Assembly: GCA_040766135.1 (NCBI GenBank)
Contig: JAXGRA010000002.1
Span: forward strand, 62,001 to 126,000
Origin: JAGVSV01 sp040766135
Lineage (GTDB): Bacteria > Bacillota > Clostridia > Christensenellales > Aristaeellaceae
Length of the DNA stretch: 64,000 nt
Direction: 5' to 3'
A model generated the notes under the pieces. The model did no database searches. It had not been told where the DNA came from and saw only the letters and a list, made by a program, of their open reading frames with translations. Position numbers and translations under genes: made by a program. Shown one piece after another: positions 51,205 to 59,328 of this stretch; position 1 is the stretch's first letter, and the number at the start of each line of letters is the position of its first letter.

Positions 51205-51280
51205 TCCGCTCCTCCTGCGTCACTTCCTGACATGGTATAGATACTGCATCCAAGAGCAAAAATCCTGCCTGATGGTTAAA

Positions 51281-51298
51281 CAAGCCCCGAAGGGCTTG
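51281..51298 (-). terminator. Hairpin after trmD
   Basis: Stem CAAGCCC with GGGCTTG around a short loop, 24 bases beyond the trmD stop; on the minus strand TTTAACC follows, a weak T tract. Confidence 0.55.
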
Positions 51299-51321
51299 CA
51301 GAAAATATTGGTTGGCTTGTG

Positions 51322-52029
51322 TCAGTGTTCGGATTGTTCTACGGCTTCCAATGCCTTTTTAAGCAAATCGGGCCGGCGTTGGGCGGTCACCTGAAGAGAT
51401 TGCTCCTGCCGCCAGGCCGCAATCTTAGCGTGGTCACCGCTTAGCAGCACTTCGGGCACAGCCATGCCTTCAAACACACGCGGGCGCGTATACTGCGGGT
51501 ATTCCAGCAGCCCGGACAAGCCATGGCTTTCGTCCTGCGCGCTTTCATCGCTGCCCAGCACCCCCGTTTGCAGGCGGGCCACTGCATCTATCAGCACCAT
51601 TGCGGGCAGTTCCCCGCCGGTGAGCACATAATCCCCGATGGATATTTCCATATCGATGTAACGCTCTATCACGCGTTCATCTACGCCCTCATAATGCCCG
51701 CAAAGAATCATCAGGGATTGCTCCTGGCTAAGTTCGCGCACTAACTGCTGCGTCAGGAGCTGACCGCGCGGGCTCATGTAGATGCGCTTGCCATGGTATG
51801 GCTCCGGCGTCACGTGACGGATGGCATCGGCTATGGGCTGCGCCAGCATCAGCATGCCTGCGCCGCCGCCGAAGGGATAATCATCGGTGTTTTTGTGCTT
51901 GCGCTTGGAAAAAGGCCGGATGTCCGTAACGCGCACATCCAGCAACTCCGCCTCTTGCGCGCGGCCAATGATGCTTTCAGTCAGCGGCGTGAACATGCCG
52001 GGGAATATGGTCAGCACATCAATCTTCAA
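51322..52029 (-). CDS. trmD: tRNA (guanine-37 N1) methyltransferase TrmD
   Basis: SPOUT-class enzyme that makes m1G37 and prevents frameshifting. The 235 residues contain IDVLTIFPGMFTPL, DDYPFGGGAGMLM, LCGHYEGVDERV and SIGDYVLTGGELPAM. TTG 52029 is chosen because homologues start at this point and GGAGG lies 9 bases upstream; it overlaps rimM by 11 bases. The usual following gene rplS is absent; a terminator-like hairpin follows. Confidence 0.96.
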   Translation of the reverse strand: MKIDVLTIFPGMFTPLTESIIGRAQEAELLDVRVTDIRPFSKRKHKNTDDYPFGGGAGMLMLAQPIADAIRHVTPEPYHGKRIYMSPRGQLLTQQLVRELSQEQSLMILCGHYEGVDERVIERYIDMEISIGDYVLTGGELPAMVLIDAVARLQTGVLGSDESAQDESHGLSGLLEYPQYTRPRVFEGMAVPEVLLSGDHAKIAAWRQEQSLQVTAQRRPDLLKKALEAVEQSEH

Positions 52030-52552
52030 AGACTGCAACCTCCGGCAACACCTGTGCATCCAGCACGATGAGGCGCTGATCCACATCCACACTGCGTATC
52101 ACGCGCTTGAGCGCGGGTACCATCAGGTTGCGCTTTCCTTTGATGACATAGACATCATTGGCACCGGGCTGCAACACCTCTGTGAGCGTGCCCAGCTCGC
52201 GCCCCTGGGTGTCCTGCACACGGCAGCCCACCAAATCCACAATAAAATGATGGTCTTCCGGCAGCGGCACGGCATGCTGCCGGTCTACATACAGCTCCCA
52301 TCCGCGCTGCGCTTCGGCCTGGTTGCGCGTGGTGGCCCCATCCAAGTGCACATAGACAAACCCCTGATGCACGCGCACAAAGGACAGGGACACCGGTTCC
52401 AGCGCGTTGCCGCGCTTGACCAGCACTTCGCTCAGTACGGCAAAGCGGTCAGGATCATCGGTCAAAGGTTTGATCTTGACCTCGCCCAAAATCCCCTGTG
52501 CCTTGGCTACCACGCCCACCATCAAATGCTTTGCCAGCATATGCTCTCCCAC
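52019..52552 (-). CDS. rimM: Ribosome maturation factor RimM
   Basis: Binds S19 and assists 30S assembly. The 177 residues have the N-terminal RimM barrel (VGVVAKAQGILGEVKIKPLTDDP) and the PRC-barrel C-terminal domain (DLVGCRVQDTQGRELGTLTEV, DVYVIKGKRNLMVPAL). It sits between khpA and trmD in the classical ffh-rpsP-khpA-rimM-trmD order. Confidence 0.95.
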   Translation of the reverse strand: MGEHMLAKHLMVGVVAKAQGILGEVKIKPLTDDPDRFAVLSEVLVKRGNALEPVSLSFVRVHQGFVYVHLDGATTRNQAEAQRGWELYVDRQHAVPLPEDHHFIVDLVGCRVQDTQGRELGTLTEVLQPGANDVYVIKGKRNLMVPALKRVIRSVDVDQRLIVLDAQVLPEVAVFED

Positions 52553-52579
52553 ATCAAAAGGAAGCGCCCGGACGGGCGC

Positions 52580-52825
52580 TTATTGAATGTCTACAAATAC
52601 CGGCTTCCCGCCCTTGGGGGTTGCCGCGCGTATCACCGACCGGATGGCCTTTGCAATACGTCCCTGCTTGCCGATCACCTTGCCCATGTCATCGGGCGCA
52701 ACGCTCAGCTCCAGAATGATGGCTTCGGGACCCTCGGTTTCCATCACCTGCACGGCGTCCGGATGCTCCACCAGCGACCGGGCGACAAAAAGCAGCAGTT
52801 CCTTCATGCGCACGTCCTCGCCCAT
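52580..52825 (-). CDS. khpA: KH-domain RNA-binding protein KhpA
   Basis: Small RNA chaperone that pairs with KhpB/Jag in Firmicutes. The 81 residues are a single KH domain with the GKVIGKQGRIAKAIRSVIRA loop (GxxG at GKQG) near residues 48-67. The ATG shares its A with the rpsP stop (TGATG). Confidence 0.93.
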   Translation of the reverse strand: MGEDVRMKELLLFVARSLVEHPDAVQVMETEGPEAIILELSVAPDDMGKVIGKQGRIAKAIRSVIRAATPKGGKPVFVDIQ

Positions 52826-53073
52826 CAGGCTTGGATGGCGCCGGTCTTTTTGAGCAGCACGCGCACAGTATCCGTGGGCTGGGCGCCCTTATGCAGCCAC
52901 TCAACGGCCTTTTCGTTGTTGATGTTGATTTCTGCTGGCTGTTTCATGGGGTCATATGTGCCGATTTCCTCGATCACATTGCCGTTGCGCGCGGCGCGCT
53001 CGTCCGCGACCACTACGCGATAAAAGGGATGCTTCTTCATGCCGATTCTCTTGAGTCTGATTTTGACTGCCAT
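52825..53073 (-). CDS. rpsP: 30S ribosomal protein S16
   Basis: Small-subunit protein needed for 30S assembly. The 82 residues match the family: AVKIRLKRIGMKKHPFYRVVVAD at the N-terminus, then EIGTYDPMK and KGAQPTDTVRVLLKKTG. GGAGG precedes the ATG. It lies 44 bases after ffh and is coupled to khpA. Confidence 0.97.
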   Translation of the reverse strand: MAVKIRLKRIGMKKHPFYRVVVADERAARNGNVIEEIGTYDPMKQPAEININNEKAVEWLHKGAQPTDTVRVLLKKTGAIQA

Positions 53074-53117
53074 GGGGGTTCCTCCTTACAATATATGCAA
53101 ACCACTTGGGGTTGCCG

Positions 53118-54443
53118 TTACATGGGGGGCATTTTCATTGCGCGCAGCATGCTGCGCTTGTTGCCCATCATCTGTTTCATCATCTTGCGCGTCTGCTCAA
53201 ACTGGCGCATCAGCTGGTTGACGTCTTGCACCGTTACCCCGGCGCCTGCGGCAATGCGCTTGCGGCGGCTGGCGTTGAGTATCTCAGGGCGTCTGCGCTC
53301 CTGTTTGGTCATGCTGCGGATGATGGCTTCGGGCTTTTTCATGGCATCATCGCTGATCTGGACATCCTTCAGCTTGTTGCCAACGCCGGGCAGCATGCCC
53401 AGCACGTTTTGCAGCGGGCCCATCTTTTTCAGCTGCTGCATTTGCTCTAAGAAATCATCCAGCGATAGCTCCGCCGGGCCTTTGCGCGCAAGCTTTTCGG
53501 CCTCCGCTTCGCTGGCTGCCGCGGTCGCCTTTTCAATCAGGGTGAGCATATCGCCCATGCCCAGAATGCGCGAGGCCATGCGGTCAGGGTGGAAAGGCTC
53601 GATATCCTCTAATTTTTCGCCGATACCGGCGAACTTGATGGGCTTGCCCGTCACCGCACGCACCGACAGCGCAGCGCCGCCGCGGGTGTCGCTGTCCAGC
53701 TTGGTCAGGATAACGCCATCGATGGACAGTTTTTCGTTAAACGAGGTTGCCACATTGACAGCATCCTGGCCGGTCATGGCATCCACCACCAGCAGGATTT
53801 CCTGCGGCTTGACCGCACTGCGGATGCGGGCCAATTCCTCCATCAGCGTTTCATCCACATGCAGACGGCCGGCGGTGTCGATAATCAGCACATCATGGCC
53901 ATAGTAGCGGGCGGATTCCACCGCTTCCTGGGCGGTCAGCACCGGATCCTGGGTGCCTTTTTCAAAGACCGGCGCGCCGACCTTCTCGCCGACTACCTGC
54001 AGCTGCTTGATGGCAGCCGGGCGATAAATGTCGCAGGCGGCCAACATGGGCTTTTTGCCCTGTTTTTTTAAGTACCCGGCCAGTTTGGCGGCCATGGTTG
54101 TCTTACCTGCGCCCTGCAGGCCGCAGAGCATATAGACCGTGGGAATGGCGGGCGACCATGTAAGGCGCGCATTGCTACCGCCCATCAATCCGGTCAGTTC
54201 CTCGTTGACAATTTTGATAACCTGCTGGCCGGCATTGAGCGAGGACAGGATTTCCGTACCTACACAGCGCTCGGTGACTTTCTTGATAAAGTCCTTGACC
54301 ACCACGTAGTTGACGTCCGCTTCCAGCAGCGCCATGCGCACCTCGCGCATCGCTTCTTTAATATTCTGCTCGTTCAGTTTGCCCTTGCCGGTCAGCTTTT
54401 TAAACGCATTTTGCAGTCTGTCCGACAGCCCTTCAAACGCCAT
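53118..54443 (-). CDS. ffh: Signal recognition particle protein Ffh
   Basis: GTPase that delivers nascent membrane and secreted proteins to the translocon with SRP RNA. The 441 residues have the N domain, the G domain with GLQGAGKTTMAAKLA (about residue 107), DTAGRLH and TKLDSDTRGGAAL, and the Met-rich M domain ending MMKQMMGNKRSMLRAMKMPP. It begins one base after ylxM stops, so the two are coupled. Confidence 0.98.
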   Translation of the reverse strand: MAFEGLSDRLQNAFKKLTGKGKLNEQNIKEAMREVRMALLEADVNYVVVKDFIKKVTERCVGTEILSSLNAGQQVIKIVNEELTGLMGGSNARLTWSPAIPTVYMLCGLQGAGKTTMAAKLAGYLKKQGKKPMLAACDIYRPAAIKQLQVVGEKVGAPVFEKGTQDPVLTAQEAVESARYYGHDVLIIDTAGRLHVDETLMEELARIRSAVKPQEILLVVDAMTGQDAVNVATSFNEKLSIDGVILTKLDSDTRGGAALSVRAVTGKPIKFAGIGEKLEDIEPFHPDRMASRILGMGDMLTLIEKATAAASEAEAEKLARKGPAELSLDDFLEQMQQLKKMGPLQNVLGMLPGVGNKLKDVQISDDAMKKPEAIIRSMTKQERRRPEILNASRRKRIAAGAGVTVQDVNQLMRQFEQTRKMMKQMMGNKRSMLRAMKMPPM

Positions 54444-54444
54444 G

Positions 54445-54819
54445 TTATCCTCCCTCCTGCTCTAAAATATCACGAAGCACTTGCTTGGCTTCGGTTAATG
54501 CCGCTTGTGTGTCTGTGCTTGCCGATACCGTGGATAAAAGCGCGCCGCACCGGCGCACGGCCGCGTGCAGGCTGCTATACCGGCTGACCAGCCCCAATGC
54601 GCGCTCCAGCTCCTTCAGGCGCTTAAAGCCATTGCGCAGGGTAATGCTGGCACACTGACGGGACACGTTGAGCTGGCGCGCAATTTCGCCAATGCCCATA
54701 TCCTCGTTGCAGTAGAGCGTAGCCATTTCCATCTGCCGGTCGGTGAGCAGCGCGCCATAGAACGAGAGCAGCATGCCATACTCGATCTTAGGCTCCAAAC
54801 CCACTAAACGCTCGCTCAC
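54445..54819 (-). CDS. ylxM: YlxM/p13-like helix-turn-helix protein
   Basis: Accessory of the signal recognition particle in some Firmicutes; streptococcal YlxM modulates Ffh and FtsY GTPase activity. The 124 residues show a sigma-region-4-like helix-turn-helix (LSFYGALLTDRQMEMATLYCNEDMGIGEIARQLNVSR in part), then a helical tail that is longer than usual. The start is GTG 54819 after AGGAGG. First gene of the ffh operon, with a promoter and 5' hairpin immediately upstream. Confidence 0.92.
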   Translation of the reverse strand: MSERLVGLEPKIEYGMLLSFYGALLTDRQMEMATLYCNEDMGIGEIARQLNVSRQCASITLRNGFKRLKELERALGLVSRYSSLHAAVRRCGALLSTVSASTDTQAALTEAKQVLRDILEQEGG

Positions 54820-54828
54820 ACCATCCTC

Positions 54829-54852
54829 CTGTCAAGCGGAATTGCTTGACAG
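54829..54852 (-). promoter_or_regulatory. 5'-end hairpin in the ylxM-ffh leader overlapping the ribosome-binding site
   Basis: Perfect nine-base-pair inverted repeat (54829-54837 with 54844-54852), 6-base loop. Given the promoter at 54858-54886, the transcript should begin at or within one or two bases of the stem. The stem takes in two bases of the AGGAGG (54825-54830). Confidence 0.65.
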
Positions 54853-54857
54853 GGGCT

Positions 54858-54886
54858 ATTTTACATACGTCATCCTATGCTGTCAA
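54858..54886 (-). promoter_or_regulatory. Sigma-A promoter of the ylxM-ffh-rpsP-khpA-rimM-trmD operon
   Basis: Minus strand TTGACA, 17 bases, TAAAAT. Its upstream end abuts the thiI stop. Confidence 0.85.
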
Positions 54887-54889
54887 GCC

Positions 54890-56038
54890 CTACAGGTTGA
54901 CAATTTCGCAACCTGCTACCGCGCGGGCAATCATGTCCTCGGCATCAATGAGCGCAGCTTCGGCCTTGACTACGCGTTCCAGCTTGGGCTGGGTAACCGG
55001 GTGCTTGGGCGTAAACACGGTGCAGCAATCCTCATACGGCAGGCAGGAGGTTTCGTAGGTGCCAATCTGCTCTGCCCAGCGGGTAATTTCAATTTTGTCA
55101 AAGCCAATCAGTGGCCGGAACACGGGACGAGATACAACCTGATCCGTGCATACCAGCGCCTGCATGGTCTGGCTGGCCACCTGGCCGATGGATTCGCCGG
55201 TGACTAGCGCCTGTGCGCCTTCCTTTTCTGCAATGATATCGGCAATGCGCATCATGAACCGGCGCATAATCAGCGTGGTATGATCATCCGGGCATTTTTC
55301 ATGAATGGCCATCTGAATCTCGGTAAATGGCACCACATACACGCGCATACCGCAGCAATAATCCGCGAGAATAGAGGCCAGCGTAAGCACTTTTTGTTTG
55401 GCGCGCTCGCCGGTATATGGAAAGGAATAGAAGTGTATGGCCACCATCTCCACCCCGCGCTTGGCAATCAGATAGCCCGCCACCGGGCTGTCGATGCCCC
55501 CGGACAGCAGCAGCGCGGCCTTGCCATTGGAGCCCACCGGCATGCCCCCCACACCAGGCAGCACCGTAGCATACAGATAGGCCCAGTCGCGTATCTCTAC
55601 ACTCAATTCATGTTCCGGATTTTTGACATCCACCGAAAGGCCGGGCACATGTTCCAGCACGTAGCCGCCAATCTGCGCGTTGATGGCCGGGGAATCCAGA
55701 GGATATTTCTTGTCCGCACGGCGTGCGACCACCTTGAAGGTGCCGGTCTTGCCCTGTATCATCGCTGCGGCTTGACGCTTGACGGCCTCGAAATCATCCT
55801 TGGGCATCTCTACCGCCGGGCACACCGAATGCACGCCAAACACGCGGCGGATGCGATCCATACAGGCGTTGATGTCCGACATATCGCTGACCATGATACG
55901 GCTGTCATGCAGCCACACCTTGGCGCCAAACGGACGGGCAGCTTCAGTTACGCGCCGTACCAGCAGCCGCAAAAAATAAGGGCGGTTCCGGCCCTTGAGA
56001 TAGATTTCTCCATAGCGTACCATGATTAATTCGCGCAT
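54890..56038 (-). CDS. thiI: tRNA 4-thiouridine sulfurtransferase ThiI
   Basis: Adenylates U8 of tRNA and transfers sulfur to form s4U; in some species also serves thiamine synthesis. The 382 residues contain a ferredoxin-like plus THUMP region (about 1-165) and the PP-loop domain with ALLLSGGIDSPVAGYLI. There is no C-terminal rhodanese domain, as in most Firmicutes. It is 2 bases after the cysteine desulfurase gene, which is its likely sulfur donor. Confidence 0.96.
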   Translation of the reverse strand: MRELIMVRYGEIYLKGRNRPYFLRLLVRRVTEAARPFGAKVWLHDSRIMVSDMSDINACMDRIRRVFGVHSVCPAVEMPKDDFEAVKRQAAAMIQGKTGTFKVVARRADKKYPLDSPAINAQIGGYVLEHVPGLSVDVKNPEHELSVEIRDWAYLYATVLPGVGGMPVGSNGKAALLLSGGIDSPVAGYLIAKRGVEMVAIHFYSFPYTGERAKQKVLTLASILADYCCGMRVYVVPFTEIQMAIHEKCPDDHTTLIMRRFMMRIADIIAEKEGAQALVTGESIGQVASQTMQALVCTDQVVSRPVFRPLIGFDKIEITRWAEQIGTYETSCLPYEDCCTVFTPKHPVTQPKLERVVKAEAALIDAEDMIARAVAGCEIVNL

Positions 56039-56040
56039 GA

Positions 56041-57180
56041 TTATCTCCTGACAAACCGCTTAAGCGTGCGGTAATGCTGTGCACAACGCTGGGCAGCAAA
56101 TAGCACTTCGTCCTTGTTGGTCATGGGGCTTAGGCTAAAGCGGATGGCGCAGGCTGCAGCCTTAGCTTCTGCGCCCATCGCCCGCAGCACATGGCTGATG
56201 GTGTTCTTTCGCGAGGAACAGGCCGATCCCAAGCCCACATATACCTGATCACCCTCCAGCGCATGCAGCATGGTTTCAGACAGCACAGGCGGAAAGCTGA
56301 CGTTCAGGATATGGTCACACGCCTGCGGGCTATCGGGCTGCGGGCCATTCACCACCAAATCCGGGATGTCGGCCTGCAGGCGCTCATACAGCAGCAGCTT
56401 AAGCGCACGCATATCATGCTGGACAGGATACCCCGTCACAGCCTGACGCAGCCCTGCAATGCCGGGCGTGTTGGGCGTGCCGTGGCGCAGGTTGTTTTCC
56501 TGCCCGCCGCCATAGGAGATGGGCAATATACGCACGCCGGGGGCCAGCACCAGCGCGCCGATGCCCTTGGGACCGTGCAGCTTGTGCCCGGACAGCGCAT
56601 AGGTGTTGACGCCCTCGGCGCTCACCCGCAGCGGCACACGCAAAAAGCCCTGCACGCCATCCACATGCAGTAAAGCCTCCGGGCATTGCAGGTTGCGGAT
56701 ACGAATAATCTCATCGATCGGCTGGATACTGCCCGTTTCATTGTTGACCTGCATCACTGCAATCAGCACAGTGGCTTCGGTTGCCAACGCAGCGAATGCA
56801 TCCACGTCAACACAGCCATCTGACAGCAGTGGAATTTCTACAGGCTCATACCCCAAATGGGCAGCATAACGGCAAGCTTCTAAAACGCTGGGGTGTTCCC
56901 CCGCGCTGTACAGCACGCGCCCCTGCCCCCGGCGTGTGTGCAGATGCCCTAAGAGGGCTAAATTGTTGGCTTCGGTGCCCCCGGAGGTAAAGACCACGGT
57001 GCCTGTGCCCAGATGCGAAAGCAGCGCAGCACGCGCTGCGTCCATCCGCTGTTCGGCTTGCAGGCCGGGTGCATAGAGCGCAGCAGGGTTAAAAAAGCCA
57101 TCCGCCATGGCTGTTTCCATGGCGGCAATGACATCCGGGCGCGGCTGCGTGGTCGCGCTGTTATCCAGGTAGCATAGCAT
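56041..57180 (-). CDS. Cysteine desulfurase (IscS/NifS-like)
   Basis: PLP enzyme that takes sulfur from cysteine. The 379 residues contain YLDNSATTQPRP, FTSGGTEANNLALLG, the PLP Lys in ALSGHKLHGPKGIGAL and the active Cys loop GLGSACSSRKNTISHVL. Coupling with thiI indicates a NifZ-type donor for tRNA thiolation rather than general Fe-S assembly. Its start overlaps the stop of the preceding gene. Confidence 0.95.
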   Translation of the reverse strand: MLCYLDNSATTQPRPDVIAAMETAMADGFFNPAALYAPGLQAEQRMDAARAALLSHLGTGTVVFTSGGTEANNLALLGHLHTRRGQGRVLYSAGEHPSVLEACRYAAHLGYEPVEIPLLSDGCVDVDAFAALATEATVLIAVMQVNNETGSIQPIDEIIRIRNLQCPEALLHVDGVQGFLRVPLRVSAEGVNTYALSGHKLHGPKGIGALVLAPGVRILPISYGGGQENNLRHGTPNTPGIAGLRQAVTGYPVQHDMRALKLLLYERLQADIPDLVVNGPQPDSPQACDHILNVSFPPVLSETMLHALEGDQVYVGLGSACSSRKNTISHVLRAMGAEAKAAACAIRFSLSPMTNKDEVLFAAQRCAQHYRTLKRFVRR

Positions 57181-57737
57181 CAGTTTTGCTGATACTTGCC
57201 TTGCCCGGCATACCGGATAATCAGTTGCACCATCTCATCGCTGGGCTCAATGATCATCAGAGATTTGGCGCTGTCCTTGACAAAATAGAAGTAGAACAGT
57301 TCCGCATCGCGGTTAAGGAACCAGTTCAGCCGACGCACGCCGGGCATGGACAGGTAGCGATGAAAGCTGCCCGAACTGACCTTGCCGCAGGCTTCGATGT
57401 TTTTGATATTCATGGTGCCTAAGGATTTACGCTTTTTGTTGTTAAACACACGGGCAAAATCCATGGTGCCATTGGTGAAGGTATACTCATACTCGGTCTT
57501 GATGCGGTCCTTGTACAAAAACAGCAGCACGGCTGTGGCCGCCATGAGCACGGTGAACACGATATCCATAATCATGCCGCTGCTGAAACCTTGGGTGGAA
57601 ATCGCCATGGTAAGCAGGTTGAACATGAACACCGTGATGAGTCCGGACACGATCATCACCACAAATGACAGCGCATACAGCACGCTTTCAACCGCGCGGT
57701 TGCGTTTGGTGACAACCTCTTCTCTAAAATGATCCAT
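57180..57737 (-). CDS. Membrane protein of unknown function (DUF6106-like)
   Basis: The 185 residues start MDHFREEVVTKRNRA, then two membrane segments (about 20-48 and 55-78), and a soluble C-terminal domain with KTEYEYTFTNGTMDFARVFNNKKRK and LNRDAELFYFYFVKD. The layout resembles the DUF6106 family of Clostridia, a recollection not tested here. It overlaps the cysteine desulfurase gene by 1 base, so it likely shares its transcript. No function can be assigned. Confidence 0.75.
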   Translation of the reverse strand: MDHFREEVVTKRNRAVESVLYALSFVVMIVSGLITVFMFNLLTMAISTQGFSSGMIMDIVFTVLMAATAVLLFLYKDRIKTEYEYTFTNGTMDFARVFNNKKRKSLGTMNIKNIEACGKVSSGSFHRYLSMPGVRRLNWFLNRDAELFYFYFVKDSAKSLMIIEPSDEMVQLIIRYAGQGKYQQN

Positions 57738-57764
57738 AATGTCCGTCCTTTCTTTTCGCTAATA

Positions 57765-58220
57765 TTATCGGAATGCCAGCGGCACCAGCAGGCCTATCAG
57801 CCCGCCAAAGAATACCTCAGTAGGCGTGTGCCCCATCAATTCCTGCAAGGTTTCATCGGTTAGCGGTTGCCCTTCCACCAGCATCCGGTGCAAAATCTTG
57901 TTGATAACATGGCTTTGCTTGCCAGTTTGGTAGCGCACCCCCATGGCATCATATATTACCACGGCGGTCACTGCAAACGCCAGCGCAAAGAAGGTGGAAC
58001 CAAGCCCTTCGCGGAAAGCGATCATGGTGGTCAGCGCTACAAGGGATGCGGTGTGCGAACTGGGCATGCCCCCCATCCCAATCATGCGCCGCAGGCTGAA
58101 AGTATGCGTAACACGCCAATCAATCAGGGTTTTGAGCACCTGCGCAATGAACCACGCGATGGCCGCACATATCAGAATGTCGTTTTCAAGCAGCTGACCC
58201 AATGAAACCCCTCCATGCAA
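57765..58220 (-). CDS. Divergent PAP2 family protein (YuiD-like)
   Basis: Membrane protein related to acid phosphatase/vanadium-dependent haloperoxidase folds. The 151 residues have about four membrane segments and GMGGMPSSHTASLVALTTMIAFREG, the recognisable phosphatase-like motif. The substrate is unknown; lipid phosphate is plausible. It is 8 bases after ispA, so it may act in prenyl or lipid phosphate metabolism, an inference from context. Confidence 0.88.
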   Translation of the reverse strand: MHGGVSLGQLLENDILICAAIAWFIAQVLKTLIDWRVTHTFSLRRMIGMGGMPSSHTASLVALTTMIAFREGLGSTFFALAFAVTAVVIYDAMGVRYQTGKQSHVINKILHRMLVEGQPLTDETLQELMGHTPTEVFFGGLIGLLVPLAFR

Positions 58221-58228
58221 AATCCTGT

Positions 58229-59107
58229 TTATTGTACACGCTGCACCGCATTGTGTGCAAGCCAGACAAAAAATGCAGTCTCCGACCCCAGGCCCTGGGC
58301 GGCCTGCTGCGCCAGCTGTGCATGATGAAGTGCGTCCCAGCGCGCCTTCTCTACCCCGTGCACCTGCGGCCAGGTGCGCTTGCCTGCATCCGCATCCTTG
58401 TGGGTTCGCTTGCCCAAAGTAGCCTCGTCGCCCTCCAAATCCAACAAATCATCTGCAATTTGGAAGGCCAGCCCCAAGTGATAGCCATACTGCTTGCCCG
58501 ACTCGATGGCTGTTTGCGGCGCATCGGCCAGCAGCAGACCGGCCACCACCGGCGCGGTCAGCAAATCCGCCGTCTTATGCTGATGGATATAGGCCACATC
58601 AGGCTTTTCATCTTGAGCCAGGTCTGCCGATTGCCCGGCAATCATGCCGCGCGCGCCGGCACGCAGGGCAATCTCCCCCAGCGCGGGCAGCGCACGGGGG
58701 TGTTTGCTTTGCGCCATCAGCTCAAAGGCCATGGTAAGCAGTGCATCCCCGGCCAGGATAGCGGTGGCTTCGCCGAACTGGATGTGGCTGGTGGGCCTGC
58801 CCCGGCGCAGATCATCGTCATCCATCGCGGGCAAATCATCATGGATCAGCGAATATGTGTGGATCATCTCCACCGCCGCTGCAAAAGGCAGGGCCGGTGC
58901 AATATCTGGGTGATACAATCCATAAGCCGCCAGCAACAGCACCGGGCGCAGCCGCTTGCCGCCGGCCAGCAGGCTGTAACGCATGGCTTCCACCAATGTC
59001 CGGGGCATGTTGCCCTCCGGCCAAAGCGTATCGGGCAGCGGCAGCACGCCATCCATATAGGTTTCAAGGGCGGAGCACAGCGCCTCATACTGTTGCGTAT
59101 GCATCAC
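58229..59107 (-). CDS. ispA: Farnesyl diphosphate synthase-like polyprenyl synthetase
   Basis: Condenses isopentenyl and dimethylallyl diphosphates to C15 (or similar). The 292 residues contain the first Asp-rich motif LIHDDLPAMDDDDLRRGRPT (about residues 80-99) and the second QIADDLLDLEGDE near residue 222. Its start overlaps xseB by 4 bases. This xseA-xseB-ispA order, usually followed by dxs, is common in Firmicutes; dxs is not present here. Confidence 0.94.
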   Translation of the reverse strand: MMHTQQYEALCSALETYMDGVLPLPDTLWPEGNMPRTLVEAMRYSLLAGGKRLRPVLLLAAYGLYHPDIAPALPFAAAVEMIHTYSLIHDDLPAMDDDDLRRGRPTSHIQFGEATAILAGDALLTMAFELMAQSKHPRALPALGEIALRAGARGMIAGQSADLAQDEKPDVAYIHQHKTADLLTAPVVAGLLLADAPQTAIESGKQYGYHLGLAFQIADDLLDLEGDEATLGKRTHKDADAGKRTWPQVHGVEKARWDALHHAQLAQQAAQGLGSETAFFVWLAHNAVQRVQ

Positions 59108-59328
59108 GGGGTGCCCTCGCCATCAGTAAGCGTGCCATCCTTGAGCACCTGCAGGCGCTGGCGCGCGTTTTCCAACTGTGCATTCAGTTGTTTGACCAGC
59201 GCCACGCCTTTTTCATAGGAGGCCATCATATCCTGAAGGCTCATGCCGCCCTGCTCCATGCCCTGCACCAGCGCCTCCAGCGCCTCTACCTGTTGTTCAA
59301 ACCCTTGGGGTTCTTTATTGTTCTGCAA
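59104..59328 (-). CDS. xseB: Exodeoxyribonuclease VII small subunit
   Basis: Stalk-forming subunit of exonuclease VII. The 74 residues show the family pattern FEQQVEALEALVQGMEQGG, SLQDMMASYEKGVALVKQL and coiled-coil helices. It overlaps xseA and ispA. Confidence 0.93.
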   Translation of the reverse strand: MQNNKEPQGFEQQVEALEALVQGMEQGGMSLQDMMASYEKGVALVKQLNAQLENARQRLQVLKDGTLTDGEGTP

